Shown here piece after piece: positions 1 through 9,717 of a DNA stretch of 64,000 nt (within the stretch, counting starts at the first letter, position 1; the number at the start of each line of letters is the position of its first letter). The stretch spans positions 13,207 through 77,206 of the forward strand of contig CAVXIF010000009.1 of the NCBI GenBank assembly GCA_963761775.1. Reading direction: 5' to 3'. Both the position numbers and the translations under genes were made by a program. The notes beneath the pieces were generated by a model. That model was not told where the DNA came from. It searched no databases and saw only the letters and a list, made by a program, of their open reading frames with translations. The stretch comes from Parerythrobacter_A sp963761775. GTDB taxonomy: Bacteria; Pseudomonadota; Alphaproteobacteria; Sphingomonadales; Sphingomonadaceae.

Positions 1-211
1 TCATGTCGTCTTCCCAGACACAGGTGGACAGGTCCGCGCCCCGGTCGCGCGTCCGGTCGCGTGCGCTCACCGCCGTCACCTCTATCGCGCGTCCCGCGCG
101 CGCAGCGACCAGTGCCGCATTGGTATCGAGCAGGCGGATTACGCCCATGCCGACGGTGCCGAGACCGGCGATGGCAATCCGCAAAGGAGGGTGCTTTTCA
201 GGAGATGTCAT
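1..211 (-). CDS. hom: Homoserine dehydrogenase, N-terminal fragment (runs off the window)
   Basis: Only the first 70 codons are present. The gene starts at an ATG on the minus strand at 211 and continues past base 1. Near the N-terminus it shows a Rossmann NAD(P)-binding glycine motif (GLGTVGMGV, about residues 16-24), followed by a stretch typical of homoserine dehydrogenase (an AVSARDR-like segment after the first helix). The enzyme reduces aspartate semialdehyde to homoserine in the cytoplasm, feeding threonine and methionine synthesis. The upstream gene on the same strand ends 41 bases away, so co-transcription is possible. Other Rossmann dehydrogenases would share the glycine motif; the SARDR segment is what favours hom. 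Confidence 0.75.
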   Translation of the reverse strand, partial: MTSPEKHPPLRIAIAGLGTVGMGVIRLLDTNAALVAARAGRAIEVTAVSARDRTRDRGADLSTCVWEDDM

Positions 212-252
212 GGCGCGCTGGGTAGCGACGCATGGGCCGGAAGGGAATCCGC

Positions 253-1143
253 TTACGTCTTCGCGGCGAATTCGCTGCCGGACAGAGGCCGTGTGCGTGC
301 ACACGGTCCCAGCTCCGCCTGTACGAAGCGGTAGTCCGCCGTTGCGCGCGCCCGGTCGGCCGGAGCGACCGAAAGATAGGCGCTTTCCGGCAGTCGCGCA
401 GGCAGGAAGCAGGCGAGCCGGTACCATGCCAGCGTATCGTGCAGCGGTGCGGTGGCGGACTGGTCCACGATCTCCGACCAGGAGACACCCCATTGCGCGG
501 GCGCGCCCGGTCGGCGGGTTACTGTAATCGAAGCGGGCGCGCCGTCCTGCGTATCGAGAAACAGCTGCGTTTCCGATTCGCCCGTAACTGTCCCGGCAAT
601 CGACAGGATATCACGAACGCCGATGACTTGCGGCGGTGCGTCGGCGGCAACCGATTCGCGCAGGATATCGCGCACCCGTTGCTCCAGCGGTGCCGACCAG
701 GCCAGCTGCGAATCAGACGCGACCAGTTGCAGCGCGCCGGGCGAACCGGCCACCGGCTGCGCAAACAGCATGACGGGCGTTTTCTTCAGTTTCGGCGCGC
801 GCCCACGGGCATCACGCGGCAGATCGACGAGATAGCGCAACGATTCGCCGAGCGGCGCGGACCCCGCCAGAAGGGCGACTGTTTCGGCCTCGACATAGAG
901 CCGTGCCGTCGACGCAGGGACACCGGGCGCACGTTCGGGGGATACTTCCGCCTGCTTGCGGACCGTGGCGTGAACCACAAGGGTGGACCGGTCGACCAAT
1001 CCGGCCAGATCGGCATAGGTCGGGACCGCCTGTTCCTGCGCGACCGTCGACTGGGCCGCCGATTGCGTGGATAACGCCATCGCGGCGCAGAGCAGGGCGG
1101 ACGCGGCAAACAGCCGGTGTTTGGCATGGGCGTTGTGCATCAT
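253..1143 (-). CDS. Exported protein of unknown function
   Basis: A 296-residue protein with a clear Sec signal peptide: a short basic start, a hydrophobic run, then an S-A-A-Q cleavage region near residue 30. The mature part is mixed alpha/beta in style, with no transmembrane segment and no catalytic motif I can name. There are two adjacent ATG codons at the start (1143 and 1140). The gene lies just upstream of hom on the same strand and is divergent from tonB, with a 387-base gap between. I do not recognise the family. A periplasmic location is an inference from the signal peptide alone. Confidence 0.6.
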   Translation of the reverse strand: MMHNAHAKHRLFAASALLCAAMALSTQSAAQSTVAQEQAVPTYADLAGLVDRSTLVVHATVRKQAEVSPERAPGVPASTARLYVEAETVALLAGSAPLGESLRYLVDLPRDARGRAPKLKKTPVMLFAQPVAGSPGALQLVASDSQLAWSAPLEQRVRDILRESVAADAPPQVIGVRDILSIAGTVTGESETQLFLDTQDGAPASITVTRRPGAPAQWGVSWSEIVDQSATAPLHDTLAWYRLACFLPARLPESAYLSVAPADRARATADYRFVQAELGPCARTRPLSGSEFAAKT

Positions 1144-1530
1144 GCGTCTATCCTATCAAGCGCCCATGAATACCAGTCGAACATCACGAACCCGCTGCAC
1201 AGATCGGCATAGCATGATTGTTGCGCGAACGGGGGCAGCAGCATTGCGGAAGGGCGGTATTGCTGCACCGCAGCATCATTTTTGCCGACAAAGCGTTTGT
1301 CAGCCAAGGCACTGCGGGTTAAGACCTTGGCAAGGAACGGGGCCGGTCGCTGGCCTTGTTTCTTGTGTTGAGGGTTCGGGGAATTGTCGTTTGACGATGG
1401 ATGGGGCGCCCATATGCGCCTGGCCTCCCGGGCCGACAAAGTTGGATTTTCGATACCGGGAACGATGCCGGAATCGGGAATGAATTGCCGGGTCGCGATC
1501 CGGCGCTGAACGATGGAGTGATGCGACTGA
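1144..1530. other. Divergent intergenic region between an exported-protein gene and tonB
   Basis: A 387-base non-coding gap between two divergent genes. It must hold promoters for both, but I cannot assign convincing -35/-10 boxes. A GGAG at about 1515 is a plausible ribosome binding site for tonB. No repeat, hairpin terminator or RNA gene was recognised. Confidence 0.4.
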
Positions 1531-2241
1531 ATGGCTTACGCTGATCAAGAGATGAGCGGTAACAGGATTATTGCCATAATTATCGTGGCACTGATCCATA
1601 TTGCCGTCGGCTGGCTTCTGGTCACCGGTCTCGCTTACGAGGCTTTCCAGGAAGCGGTGAAGACCGTCACGACGGTCGACATCGAAGAGGAAGAACCGCC
1701 GGAGCCGGAAGATACGCCGGAACCGCCGCCCGAAGATGTGCCCGATACGACGCCACCCCCGATCGTGGCGCCTCCGCCGCCGATCAGCGTGGCGACGCGG
1801 CCGCCGCCCGTCACCACGACGCGCGTGATTTCGCCGCCGGCACCTATCGCGACGCGTGTGCCGCCGCCCGGACCGCCTCCCGGTCCGCCGCCGCCCCCGC
1901 CGCCTCCGCCGCCACCACCGCCGCCGCCACCCGCGCCTCGGGTGCAGCCCAAGGACGCGTCACCGGCTGGAAATCCGGGCCGCTGGGTCAGCGACAACGA
2001 TTATCGTTCCAGCTGGATCAGGCGCGAATACCAAGGCGTGGTGGGTTTCAGCGTTACGGTCGGGACCAACGGTCGCGTATCGAGTTGCCGTGTCACTCGC
2101 TCCAGCGGGCACAGCGAACTGGACAATGCGACGTGTAGCCTTGTCGAACGCCGGGCCAAGTTCAACCCGGCGACGGATGGCAACGGCCAACCGACGACCG
2201 GAACCTATTCCAACCAGTTCCAGTGGCGCATACCCGACTAA
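1531..2241 (+). CDS. tonB: Energy transducer TonB
   Basis: A 236-residue TonB. Residues 11-33 form the single inner-membrane anchor. An acidic Glu/Pro segment (about 50-72) is followed by a very proline-rich periplasmic spacer that contains an uninterrupted run of 16 prolines. The C-terminal TonB domain (about 160-236) has the usual pattern of a G-x-V-x-F/V strand, a helix after a serine-rich turn, and a final strand. TonB couples the proton motive force harvested by ExbBD to outer-membrane receptors, such as the one encoded at 41.7 kb. It is the first gene of a tonB-exbB-exbD-exbD array. The start at 1531 keeps a GGAG about 12 bases upstream; an internal ATG at 1552 is an alternative. Confidence 0.9.
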   Translation: MAYADQEMSGNRIIAIIIVALIHIAVGWLLVTGLAYEAFQEAVKTVTTVDIEEEEPPEPEDTPEPPPEDVPDTTPPPIVAPPPPISVATRPPPVTTTRVISPPAPIATRVPPPGPPPGPPPPPPPPPPPPPPPPAPRVQPKDASPAGNPGRWVSDNDYRSSWIRREYQGVVGFSVTVGTNGRVSSCRVTRSSGHSELDNATCSLVERRAKFNPATDGNGQPTTGTYSNQFQWRIPD

Positions 2242-2326
2242 CGAACACCATTGGTCACTCGGCGCGCACAGGGGCGCACCGGGTGGCCAGCTAAATACCA
2301 ATTCCCTTTGTTGAAAGGTCAACGCA

Positions 2327-3157
2327 ATGATTATCGAACTTCTGGCCGCGGGCGCTGCCCCGGAAAACAAATTCGGCTTTGTCGCCGCTATGGAAGAGGG
2401 TGGACCGATTGCCTGGTCGATCCTTGCCGTGCTCGTCATCATGTCGGTGGGCTCGTTCTATATCCTGATCACCAAGTATTTCGAACAGAAGAAAGTGATG
2501 GCGCAGTACGAGGACGTGCGCAGTGGTTTCTGGCGCGCCAACACCCTGCGTGAAGGCAGTACGAAGCTGGAAAAGAACAGTGCGTGGCGCCAGCTTGCAG
2601 ATGATGCGATGAAGGCTGAGGAACAGCACGGCAAGATGGACGACAGTCTGGAAGCGCATGATTTCATGCATGGATCGCTGACGCGGTCCGAGGCATCGAT
2701 CAACGCCAAGCTTGCCGGTGGTCTGTCCTTCCTTGCATCTGTCGGAGCGACATCGCCCTTCATCGGCCTGCTGGGGACGGTGATCGGCATCTATCGCGCG
2801 CTTATCAACATCGGCCTCGCCGGTTCGGCATCGATCGACAAGGTTGCCGGCCCCGTGGGTGAAGCGCTCATCATGACCGCCATCGGCCTGCTGGTCGCTG
2901 TGCCTGCCGTGCTTGCCTATAACTGGCTGCAGAGCCGCAATCGCAAGATTGCAGCAATGCTCAGCGGTTTCTCGACGGACCTGCTTGCCAGCATCAACTC
3001 CAAGGGTGCAGTGCGTCCTGCCGTACAGACGTCGGCGGCGGCTGCACGGACGGCCAAGCCTGCAACGACCCAGCCGACGGCGGCAACGACGAAGCCGATG
3101 ACCTCGACTTCGACGGATAAGCCGAAGACGGTGACGACACCGCCCAAGAAAGTATAG
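2327..3157 (+). CDS. exbB: MotA/TolQ/ExbB proton channel family protein
   Basis: A 276-residue inner-membrane protein with the ExbB/TolQ layout: one transmembrane helix near residues 22-46, a cytoplasmic loop, then two helices (about 130-155 and 180-205). The ASVGATSPFIGLLGTV segment is the conserved TolQ/ExbB signature. The C-terminal tail (about 230-276) is unusually long and rich in Thr, Ala, Lys and Pro. It is the channel partner of the ExbD proteins and powers TonB. It lies 85 bases after tonB and 84 bases before exbD, so one operon is likely. TolQ is excluded by the neighbouring tonB and the lack of tolA/tolB. Confidence 0.9.
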   Translation: MIIELLAAGAAPENKFGFVAAMEEGGPIAWSILAVLVIMSVGSFYILITKYFEQKKVMAQYEDVRSGFWRANTLREGSTKLEKNSAWRQLADDAMKAEEQHGKMDDSLEAHDFMHGSLTRSEASINAKLAGGLSFLASVGATSPFIGLLGTVIGIYRALINIGLAGSASIDKVAGPVGEALIMTAIGLLVAVPAVLAYNWLQSRNRKIAAMLSGFSTDLLASINSKGAVRPAVQTSAAAARTAKPATTQPTAATTKPMTSTSTDKPKTVTTPPKKV

Positions 3158-3241
3158 GCACAATGCGGGGTCGTGCTGCCCGGTACGGCCCCGCTCACGC
3201 CTACTTGTTAAAGTTCAAGCCAAAATAGGACCGAACAGACC

Positions 3242-3784
3242 ATGGCAATTTCTGGCGGAGGCGGCGGGGCGGAAACCCCGATGTCGGACATCAACACCAC
3301 ACCGCTGGTGGACGTGATGCTTGTGCTTCTTATCATTTTCCTGATCGCCGTACCTGTGGCCATCAAACAGATCGAAGATCTCGAAGTGCCGATCCTGGAA
3401 ACGATCGAATCGGAAGACAAGGTTGAGAACCTGCTGCTGACGGTTACGACGACAGACGGACAAGGCCGGTCGCCTGCCAATGTCGATACCGCATTCGAAG
3501 GGGCAACGCGCGAAGGTGAATGTCGTATCTTTTTCGGCAATGTGACGCCTGTGACATCGGAAGAACTTTACAATCAGGCCTTTGACCGGCTGGATGCCAT
3601 CGTCACCCGCGCTGGCGGACAGGAGGCCATTATCGCAAATCCGGAACTCATTCCGCAGGTTCACATCCGCGCCGATATCAACGCACCATGGCGCTGTGTT
3701 GCCGGTACGATTTATAACGTGCAGGCGGCGGGCTATCCCACGGTCGGCTTCATTTCCAATCCGGTCGATCCCAATCCGGAATAA
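3242..3784 (+). CDS. exbD: ExbD/TolR family biopolymer transport protein (first copy)
   Basis: A 180-residue ExbD with the hallmark N-terminus: a short cytoplasmic stretch, then NTTPLVDVMLVLLIIF, where the Asp in the membrane helix carries protons. The periplasmic domain is longer than usual, with two cysteine-containing segments and an insertion around residues 80-120. That is typical of the first of two ExbD paralogues in sphingomonad and xanthomonad tonB operons. It works with the ExbB upstream. A second exbD follows after 80 bases. Confidence 0.9.
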   Translation: MAISGGGGGAETPMSDINTTPLVDVMLVLLIIFLIAVPVAIKQIEDLEVPILETIESEDKVENLLLTVTTTDGQGRSPANVDTAFEGATREGECRIFFGNVTPVTSEELYNQAFDRLDAIVTRAGGQEAIIANPELIPQVHIRADINAPWRCVAGTIYNVQAAGYPTVGFISNPVDPNPE

Positions 3785-3864
3785 TTGCAGCGGCCTTCGC
3801 CAAAACTGAATTTCAACACGCGGTACGCAGGCGAACATCGCCACCGCAGCAGGAGTAACCCACG

Positions 3865-4313
3865 ATGGCAATGTCAGGCGGCAAGGACGACGGTTCGCCG
3901 ATGATGGACATGAACACGACGCCGCTGATCGACGTCCTGCTCGTGCTTCTCATCATGTTCATCATCACCATTCCGGTGGCCACGCACGCAGTGAATATCG
4001 ATTTGCCGCAGCCTTCGAGTCAATGATCCGCCGCCGGACCAGATCGATCCGATCAAGAACAAGATCGTGCTGACGCAGGCCGAGAACAATTCTGTGGAAC
4101 GGTACGCAGATCGATCAGAGCGAGCTGGTTCGCAATCTCCAGATCACGACGACAATCGTGCCCGAGCCGGAGCTTCAGTTCGAACCGGAACCCAATGCCA
4201 GTTACGACCTGTCGCTGCGCACGCTGAACATCATCAAGGCGAGCGGTGCGACCAAGTTCGGTTTCGTCGGCAACGAGAAGTATCGCCAGTTCGGCTCCGC
4301 CGCAGCGCAGTAA
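3865..4313 (+). pseudogene. exbD: Second ExbD/TolR protein, broken by two frameshifts
   Basis: Read with two frame changes, this is a complete ExbD of about 148 residues: a DMNTTPLIDVLLVLLIMF membrane helix, a periplasmic domain, then a conserved end with LRTLNIIKASGATKFGFVGNEKYRQF. As given, frame 1 stops at 4024-4026. The sequence then continues in frame 2 from about 4021 to 4090 and in frame 3 from about 4091 to the TAA at 4311. Each shift is +1 (or -2). Protein-level conservation on both sides argues for sequence errors over decay. If real, only the first ExbD would be functional. The gene is followed at once by a strong terminator. Confidence 0.8.
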
Positions 4314-4338
4314 GCGAAACCCGCGACACGAAAATCCG

Positions 4339-4369
4339 AAAAGGGGCGGAGCGATCCGCCCCTTTTTTG
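4339..4369 (+). terminator. Rho-independent terminator after the tonB-exbBD operon
   Basis: A perfect 10-bp GC-rich stem (AAGGGGCGGA pairing with TCCGCCCCTT), a 4-base loop GCGA, and a T-run. The arms also carry A and T runs, so it can act in both directions. It sits between the end of exbD2 (4313) and the convergent end of the helicase gene (4376). Confidence 0.85.
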
Positions 4370-4375
4370 TGCAGA

Positions 4376-6896
4376 TCAATCGCCTTCCCTATCCTCGTCC
4401 GGTTCGACCCGCATTGCCGCCGATGCCAGACTTTCCGCTTCCAGCAGCAGTTCGTCGTCGATCGCGCCCGAGGGCGTGCTTTCCCGACCGATAACCACCA
4501 TAACCGGCACCGCCAGCGGGCTGACCCGCTCCAGTTCGACATGCACCAGCTCCGCTTCGGCGCGGTCCAGCACGCTGGCGAGCCGCCCCACATCGGTCAT
4601 CCGCGTGCGCGCATCGGCCCAGGCCGCTTCCAGCAGCACATGGTCCGGCTCGTGCTTGCGCAGCACATCGTAGATGAGATCGGTGCTGAAGGTGACCTGT
4701 TTGCCCGTCTTGCGTCGTCCCGGCTGTTGCCGTTCCACCAGGCCGCCGATCACCGCCACTTCGCGGAAGGCGCGGCGTAGCAGGTGGCTGCTTTCCACCC
4801 ATTCCACGAACTCGTCGGTCAGGATGTCAGGCGACAGCAGCGGCAGCGGATCGCGCACCGGTTTCAGGCCCCACACCGCCAGCGAATAGTCGTTCGCCAC
4901 GAAGCCGCCGGGTTGCAGCCCCCGGTCCTCCATCCGCCGCGTAATCAGCATGCCCAGCGACTGGTTCGCGTTCCACCCCTCGAAGGTGTAATAGACGCTG
5001 TAATGCCGCTCGGCGCGCGGGAAGCTTTCGACCAGCAGCGTGCCGGGGCGCGGCAGCTCGCTGCGGTAATCCTGCACTTCCAGCCACTCGCGCACATCGT
5101 CCGGGAACCGCGCCCAGCCTGCCCGGTCGGCGAGCATTTCACGCACTCGCTCCGCCAGATGCGTGGTCAGCGGCATCCGCGCGCCGCCATAGGACGGTAT
5201 CATCGCGGACTTCTTGGAGGCGCGGACGATTACCTCCATGTCCTTGACCTTCTCCACCTCCAGGCTCTGTCCGGCAAAGGCGAAGGTGTCGCCGGGACTA
5301 AGCGACGCGGCGAAGCGTTCCTCGACCCGTCCCAGCTGGCGGCCATTGGCGAACCGGACTGTCAGCATTTCCCCGTCTAGGATAATGCCCGCATTCAGGC
5401 GATGGCGCGCAGCGTGCTCCGGATGCGCCAGCCGCCACGTCGCCGTGCCGTCCTTCCCTACCTCGCGCACGATGCGCTTGAACCGGTCATAGGCTTTCAG
5501 CGCATAGCCGCCATTGGACACGAAGCTCAGCACGCGCGCCCACACCGCCTCGTCGACCCATGCATAGGCGAGCGAGGACCGTATCTCGGCCAGCAGCGCG
5601 GCTTCCCCGAACGGTTCGGCGCAGGCGCAGGCCATCACATGCTGCGCCAGCACATCCAGCCCGCCGGGGCGGAAGTCCTCGCCGTCGCGTTGCCCCTCGT
5701 TCACCGCATCGACAGCGGCGGTCGCTTCGAGGAATTCGAACCGGTTGCCCGGCACCAGCACGGCCCGACTGCGCTGGTCGAGGCGGTGATTGGCGCGCCC
5801 GATCCGCTGCAACAACCGGCTGGACCCCTTCGGCGCGCCCATCTGCACCACGCAATCGACATCGCCCCAGTCGACGCCGAGGTCGAGGCTGCTGGTCGCC
5901 ACCAGCGCGCGCAGATCGCCGCGCGCCATCGCCCCTTCGACCTTGCGCCGCGCTTCCTTGCTGAGCGAGCCGTGATGCACGCCGATGGGCAGCACGTCCT
6001 CGTTCACATCCCACAGGTTCTGGAAGGTGTATTCGGCAAGGAAGCGCGTGTTGGTGAAGATCAGCGTCAGCTGGTTGCGCCCGATCAGCTCCATCAGCTG
6101 CGGGATCGCCCACGTCGCGGCGTGGCCGCCCCACGGCACGCGCTCTTCCTCGGGCAGCAGGATCTGCACATCGGGGTCCGCGCCCTGTTCCCCCTGCACC
6201 AGCGCCACGGTGTCGATATCGCCCCACGGTGCCAGCCATTCGCGATAGGCTTCCGGGTCGGCAACGGTCGCACTGAGCGCCGCGCGGCGCATGTCCGGCG
6301 CCAGCGCCTGCAGGCGGGACAGTGCCAGCGCCAGCAGGTCGCCGCGCTTGCCGGTAGCAAAGGCATGCACTTCGTCGATGACGATGCGTTTGAGGCTGGC
6401 AAACAGGTCTGCCGCATCGGGGTAGCTGAGCAGCAGCGACAGCGATTCGGGCGTCGTCAGCAGCACATGCGGCGGCTTGCTGCGCTGGCGTCTCTTGCGG
6501 TCGGACGGCGTATCGCCACTGCGGGTTTCGACGCGCAGCGGCAGACCCATTTCCGCGACCGGAATGGTCAGGTTGCGATGCACGTCATGCGCCAGCGCCT
6601 TCAAGGGCGAGACATAGAGCGTGTGCAGCGTATCGGGCGGTTTAGTGTCGCCGAACGCGCGAGGGGCAGAAGTCGGCCAGCGTCGGGATGAACCCGGCCA
6701 GCGTCTTGCCCGCGCCGGTATCCGCCACCAGCATTGCGTGCTGTCCGGCCTGCGCTGCGGCGAACATGCCATGCTGGTGCGACCGGATCCGCCAGTCGCG
6801 TCCTTCGAACCATGCGGTAATCTCGGGCGGGATCGTGCCTGTGGTCGGGTCCGCCACGATCAGCGCGACACCGCGGAAACCGGAGACATGTGACAC
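4376..6896 (-). pseudogene. Lhr-like (ligase-associated) DEXH-box DNA helicase, frameshifted near the N-terminus
   Basis: A superfamily 2 helicase of about 840 residues. The N-terminal part, from a probable GTG at 6896, holds the Q-like region and Walker A (ADTGAGKT). The rest, in another frame from about 6655 down to 4376, holds SPLKALAHD, TPESL, the DEVH box (IDEVHAFA), SAT, HHGSLS, an ATSSLDLGVDWG segment and QRIGRANHR, then the Lhr-type C-terminal domains. The span is 840 codons plus one base, so a single +1 shift around 6650-6665 breaks it. Family members act in DNA damage response, often beside an ATP-dependent ligase, a nuclease and a phosphoesterase; none of these is in the window. 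The true start is uncertain, since no ATG fits the frame. Confidence 0.8.
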
Positions 6897-7060
6897 GTGT
6901 TACACTGTCCAGGGGTAGAAAAATCGCGCCACTCGCAAGCGCACGATTGACAGCCGTAGTCGTTCGGCATCGAGACAAAAATCAGGGCGGGCGAAGGAGC
7001 GAACATCATGCCCTCAAAGCATATCGGCACAATGTAGGACAGCTCGCCACGCGCCGGCGG

Positions 7061-7927
7061 CTATTCGCCGTCCGCGCTTTCTACCGGTGCCAGCGCATCG
7101 GAGAGTTCAGCGTCCGACAGGCCACTGATCCGTCTCAGCCGGGCGCGTTCCCCTGTCGTCAGATCGGCCCAGGCCTTTTCCGGTGGCAGATCGGCGGTGG
7201 CTGCCTCCATCCGCGCGGTCATGGCCATCACCTGTTCCATGATCTGCGGCATGGCCTCCATCGATGCGCCGACGATGCGCGGATCGCTGGACATGGTGAA
7301 CGATTTGCGCGCGTAATTGGCGCCGCTTGGTGTGGAGAAGAACGCTTCGATATCGTCCAGCTCCGTTCCGTCGAAATGGATTGCGTAGGCATCGGCCATC
7401 GCCTTGCGCATGGCGGGTTCCAGCGCGTCCATCATGCCGCGCATCATCAGCGGCATTTGCTCCGCCATGATAGCACTGCGCTGCTGATAGGCCGGATCGA
7501 GGATCGCCATGATTTCGCGCGCTTCGGCCTCGCCCAGCTCCGCTGCACCGTCGAACGGGCCGAGCTTAATCTTCACCTGCGTTGTCGGCGTGTTGGCAAT
7601 CTGTTGAAGCGGGGTGAGCAGCTTGTCGAACATGCCCCCCATCATTTCGCCCAGCGTGCCTTCGGGTATGATCAGGCCGACAATGCGGCGGGCCTGCGGC
7701 AGCCGCGCCTGTTGTTCGGAGGTCAGCGGTTCAACCGGGAACATGGTGCGCAGCGCGGACATTGCGGCTTCCATCTCAACCGTATCGGCGTCTCCGCCGC
7801 CGTCCGGTGCGCCGACATCCTGACGTTCGATGGCGGCGTCTTGTGATACGCCGGTCTCGGTAGCGTCCTGCGCAGAAAGAGGCGCGGTGAACAGAAGCGC
7901 GCCGCCAAGCATGAGAGATATCTTCAT
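7061..7927 (-). CDS. DUF2059-type exported protein
   Basis: A 288-residue protein starting at the ATG at 7927, with a signal peptide ending in L-S-A-Q near residue 19. The region around residues 160-240 has the DUF2059 look: repeated helices with Y-x-x-x-F-D, an ELDDIEAFFSTPSGANYARK stretch resembling the LxxIxxFYxSPxGxxF signature, and Met-rich helices (MAEQMPLMMRG). The function of the family is unknown and its location is probably periplasmic. Coding potential extends further upstream in frame, but those residues overlap the phosphohexomutase and lack a signal, so 7927 is preferred. It lies 29 bases after the phosphohexomutase stop on the same strand. Confidence 0.75.
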   Translation of the reverse strand: MKISLMLGGALLFTAPLSAQDATETGVSQDAAIERQDVGAPDGGGDADTVEMEAAMSALRTMFPVEPLTSEQQARLPQARRIVGLIIPEGTLGEMMGGMFDKLLTPLQQIANTPTTQVKIKLGPFDGAAELGEAEAREIMAILDPAYQQRSAIMAEQMPLMMRGMMDALEPAMRKAMADAYAIHFDGTELDDIEAFFSTPSGANYARKSFTMSSDPRIVGASMEAMPQIMEQVMAMTARMEAATADLPPEKAWADLTTGERARLRRISGLSDAELSDALAPVESADGE

Positions 7928-7956
7928 CGTTCCGGTTCCTCTTGTTTCTCGCGCCT

Positions 7957-9397
7957 TCAATGCCCCGCTTGCTCGCCGCGTTCCAGCCCGCTCAGTTCCA
8001 ACTGTTCGTCGATCTGGGCGAGCAGGCGGTCCAGCCCTGCCTGGCTCTCGCTCTCGGCGCGGGCGACCAGCACGTCCTGCGTATTGCTGGCGCGCAGCAG
8101 CCACCAGCCGTCCTCCGTCGTCACGCGCACGCCATCGGTCGCATCGACCGTGGCGGGGGAGGCGGATAGCCGCTTCTCGACTTCGGCAATCGCGGCGAAT
8201 TTACGGCTTTCGTCGACCTGGAACCGCATTTCGGGCGTGTTGATCATGGCGGGCATTGCGCCGCGCAATCCGGTGACCGATTGGCCCAGCGCCGCGCTTG
8301 CCGTCATCAGGCGGACGCCTGCGTACAGCGCATCGTCGAAGCCGTAATAGGTGTCGGCGAAGAAGACATGGCCGCTCATCTCGCCTGCCAGCGGCGCGCC
8401 GGTTTCCTTCATCTTCTGCTTGATGAGGCTGTGGCCGGTTTTCCACATCACCGGTTTGCCACCATGCCGTTCCACTTCGTCGAACAGCGCGCGGCTGGCC
8501 TTCACGTCGGCGATGACGGTCGCGCCGGGTCGGCGGGCGAGCAGGTCGGCGGCGTATATCATTAGCAACTGGTCGCCCCAGATCACGCGCCCCTGGCCGT
8601 CGATCGCGCCGATGCGGTCGCCGTCGCCATCGAAAGCCACGCCAAAATCGAGGTTCTTGTCCGCGACGAGGCGACGCAGGTCCTCCAGGTTGGCTTCCAC
8701 GGTCGGATCGGGATGATGATTGGGGAAATTGCCATCGACTTCGGTAAACAGCAGGTGATGTTCGCCCGGCAGCCGCGCCGCCAGCAGCTCCAGCGCCGGC
8801 CCCGCCGCGCCGTTGCCTGCGTCCCAGCCGACGCGCAATCGGTCGAAGGTGCCGGGCGGCGAAAGCGGCGAAGGGTTCGAGCAGGCGGTCGACATATTCG
8901 TCCAGAATGGCGCGGTCGGCGACCGCCCCGACCCCGTCGTCCCACTCGCCCGCCGCCGCCATCTCGCCCAGCCGCACGATGTCCGCGCCGAAAAACGGGC
9001 GACCCTGAAACACCATCTTGAAGCCGTTGTAATTGGCGGGATTGTGGCTGCCGGTTATCTGGATGCCGCCGTCCACATCTTCCGCTGACGCCTCGGCATA
9101 ATACAGCATCGGCGTGGGTCCCATGCCGACGCGCACCACGTCGCAGCCGCTGGCGGTCAGCCCTTCGACCAGCGCATGCTCCAGCATCGGCGAACTGACG
9201 CGGCCATCATAGCCGACGGCCACGGTTCTGCCACCGGCACGGCGCAGCAAAGTGGCAAACCCGCGGCCGATGGCGCGCGCATCGCGCACACCCAGCGTTT
9301 CGCCGATAATGCCGCGAATGTCGTATTCGCGCAGCACGGTGGGGTCGAAAACATGAGTCGAACCGGGAACGGCGTCGCGGGTGGTGTCATCGATCAT
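7957..9397 (-). pseudogene. Phosphomannomutase/phosphoglucomutase, frameshifted
   Basis: An alpha-D-phosphohexomutase of about 479 residues, readable across one frame change. The N-terminal part (from the ATG at 9397) has REYDIRG and the active-site serine loop TGSHNPANYNG. The C-terminal part has the metal loop DGDGDRIG, the sugar-specificity loop GEMSGHVFF and the phosphate-binding RASNT motif. The span is 480 codons plus one base. Removing one C near 8860 restores the reading, so an insertion in a CCC run is likely. The enzyme interconverts hexose 6- and 1-phosphates and would supply Man-1-P or Glc-1-P for the GDP-fucose and dTDP-rhamnose pathways in this window. Its start overlaps the stop of the J-protein gene by four bases. 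Confidence 0.85.
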
Positions 9398-9717
9398 GTG
9401 TCATTGTCCTCGGGCTCGTGGGGTTCAGGGGTGGGATGCGGCAATTCGTCCAGCAGCAGGTCGCGCGCGGCGTCGGCTTCGTGGACTTTCGCCACGCTGC
9501 CGCCGCCCCGGTCCGGGTGGACCATCGTCAGCAGCCTTCTGTGCGCGGCGCGAATATCCTCGCGGCTGGCTTCCGCCGGCACCGCGAGCAGCTTGCGCGC
9601 ATGGAATATCGCCTGGCTGCGGGTGGGGGGCTTGCGCAGATAGTCCCACGGCCAGCGGCCCAGCGCCCAGCGGCAGAATACCGACATCAGAAGAACCAGA
9701 AGTACGCCTTTGAGCAT
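9394..9717 (-). CDS. Small membrane-anchored J-domain protein
   Basis: A 107-residue protein with an N-terminal hydrophobic anchor (residues 3-15), a basic linker, and a C-terminal J domain (about 38-95) containing the HPD tripeptide in the context VHPDRGG. J domains stimulate Hsp70 ATPase activity; which Hsp70 and which client are unknown. Its start codon overlaps the mipZ stop, and its TGA overlaps the ATG of the phosphohexomutase, so mipZ, this gene and the mutase are translationally coupled. Similar short DnaJ-like genes often sit beside mipZ-type genes in sphingomonads (general knowledge, not checked here). Confidence 0.8.
   Translation of the reverse strand: MLKGVLLVLLMSVFCRWALGRWPWDYLRKPPTRSQAIFHARKLLAVPAEASREDIRAAHRRLLTMVHPDRGGGSVAKVHEADAARDLLLDELPHPTPEPHEPEDNDT

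Noticed and set aside
1635..1997. Minus-strand glycine-rich open frame opposite tonB
   Set aside because: It is the complement of the TonB proline-rich region; the glycine run mirrors CCG/CCC proline codons.
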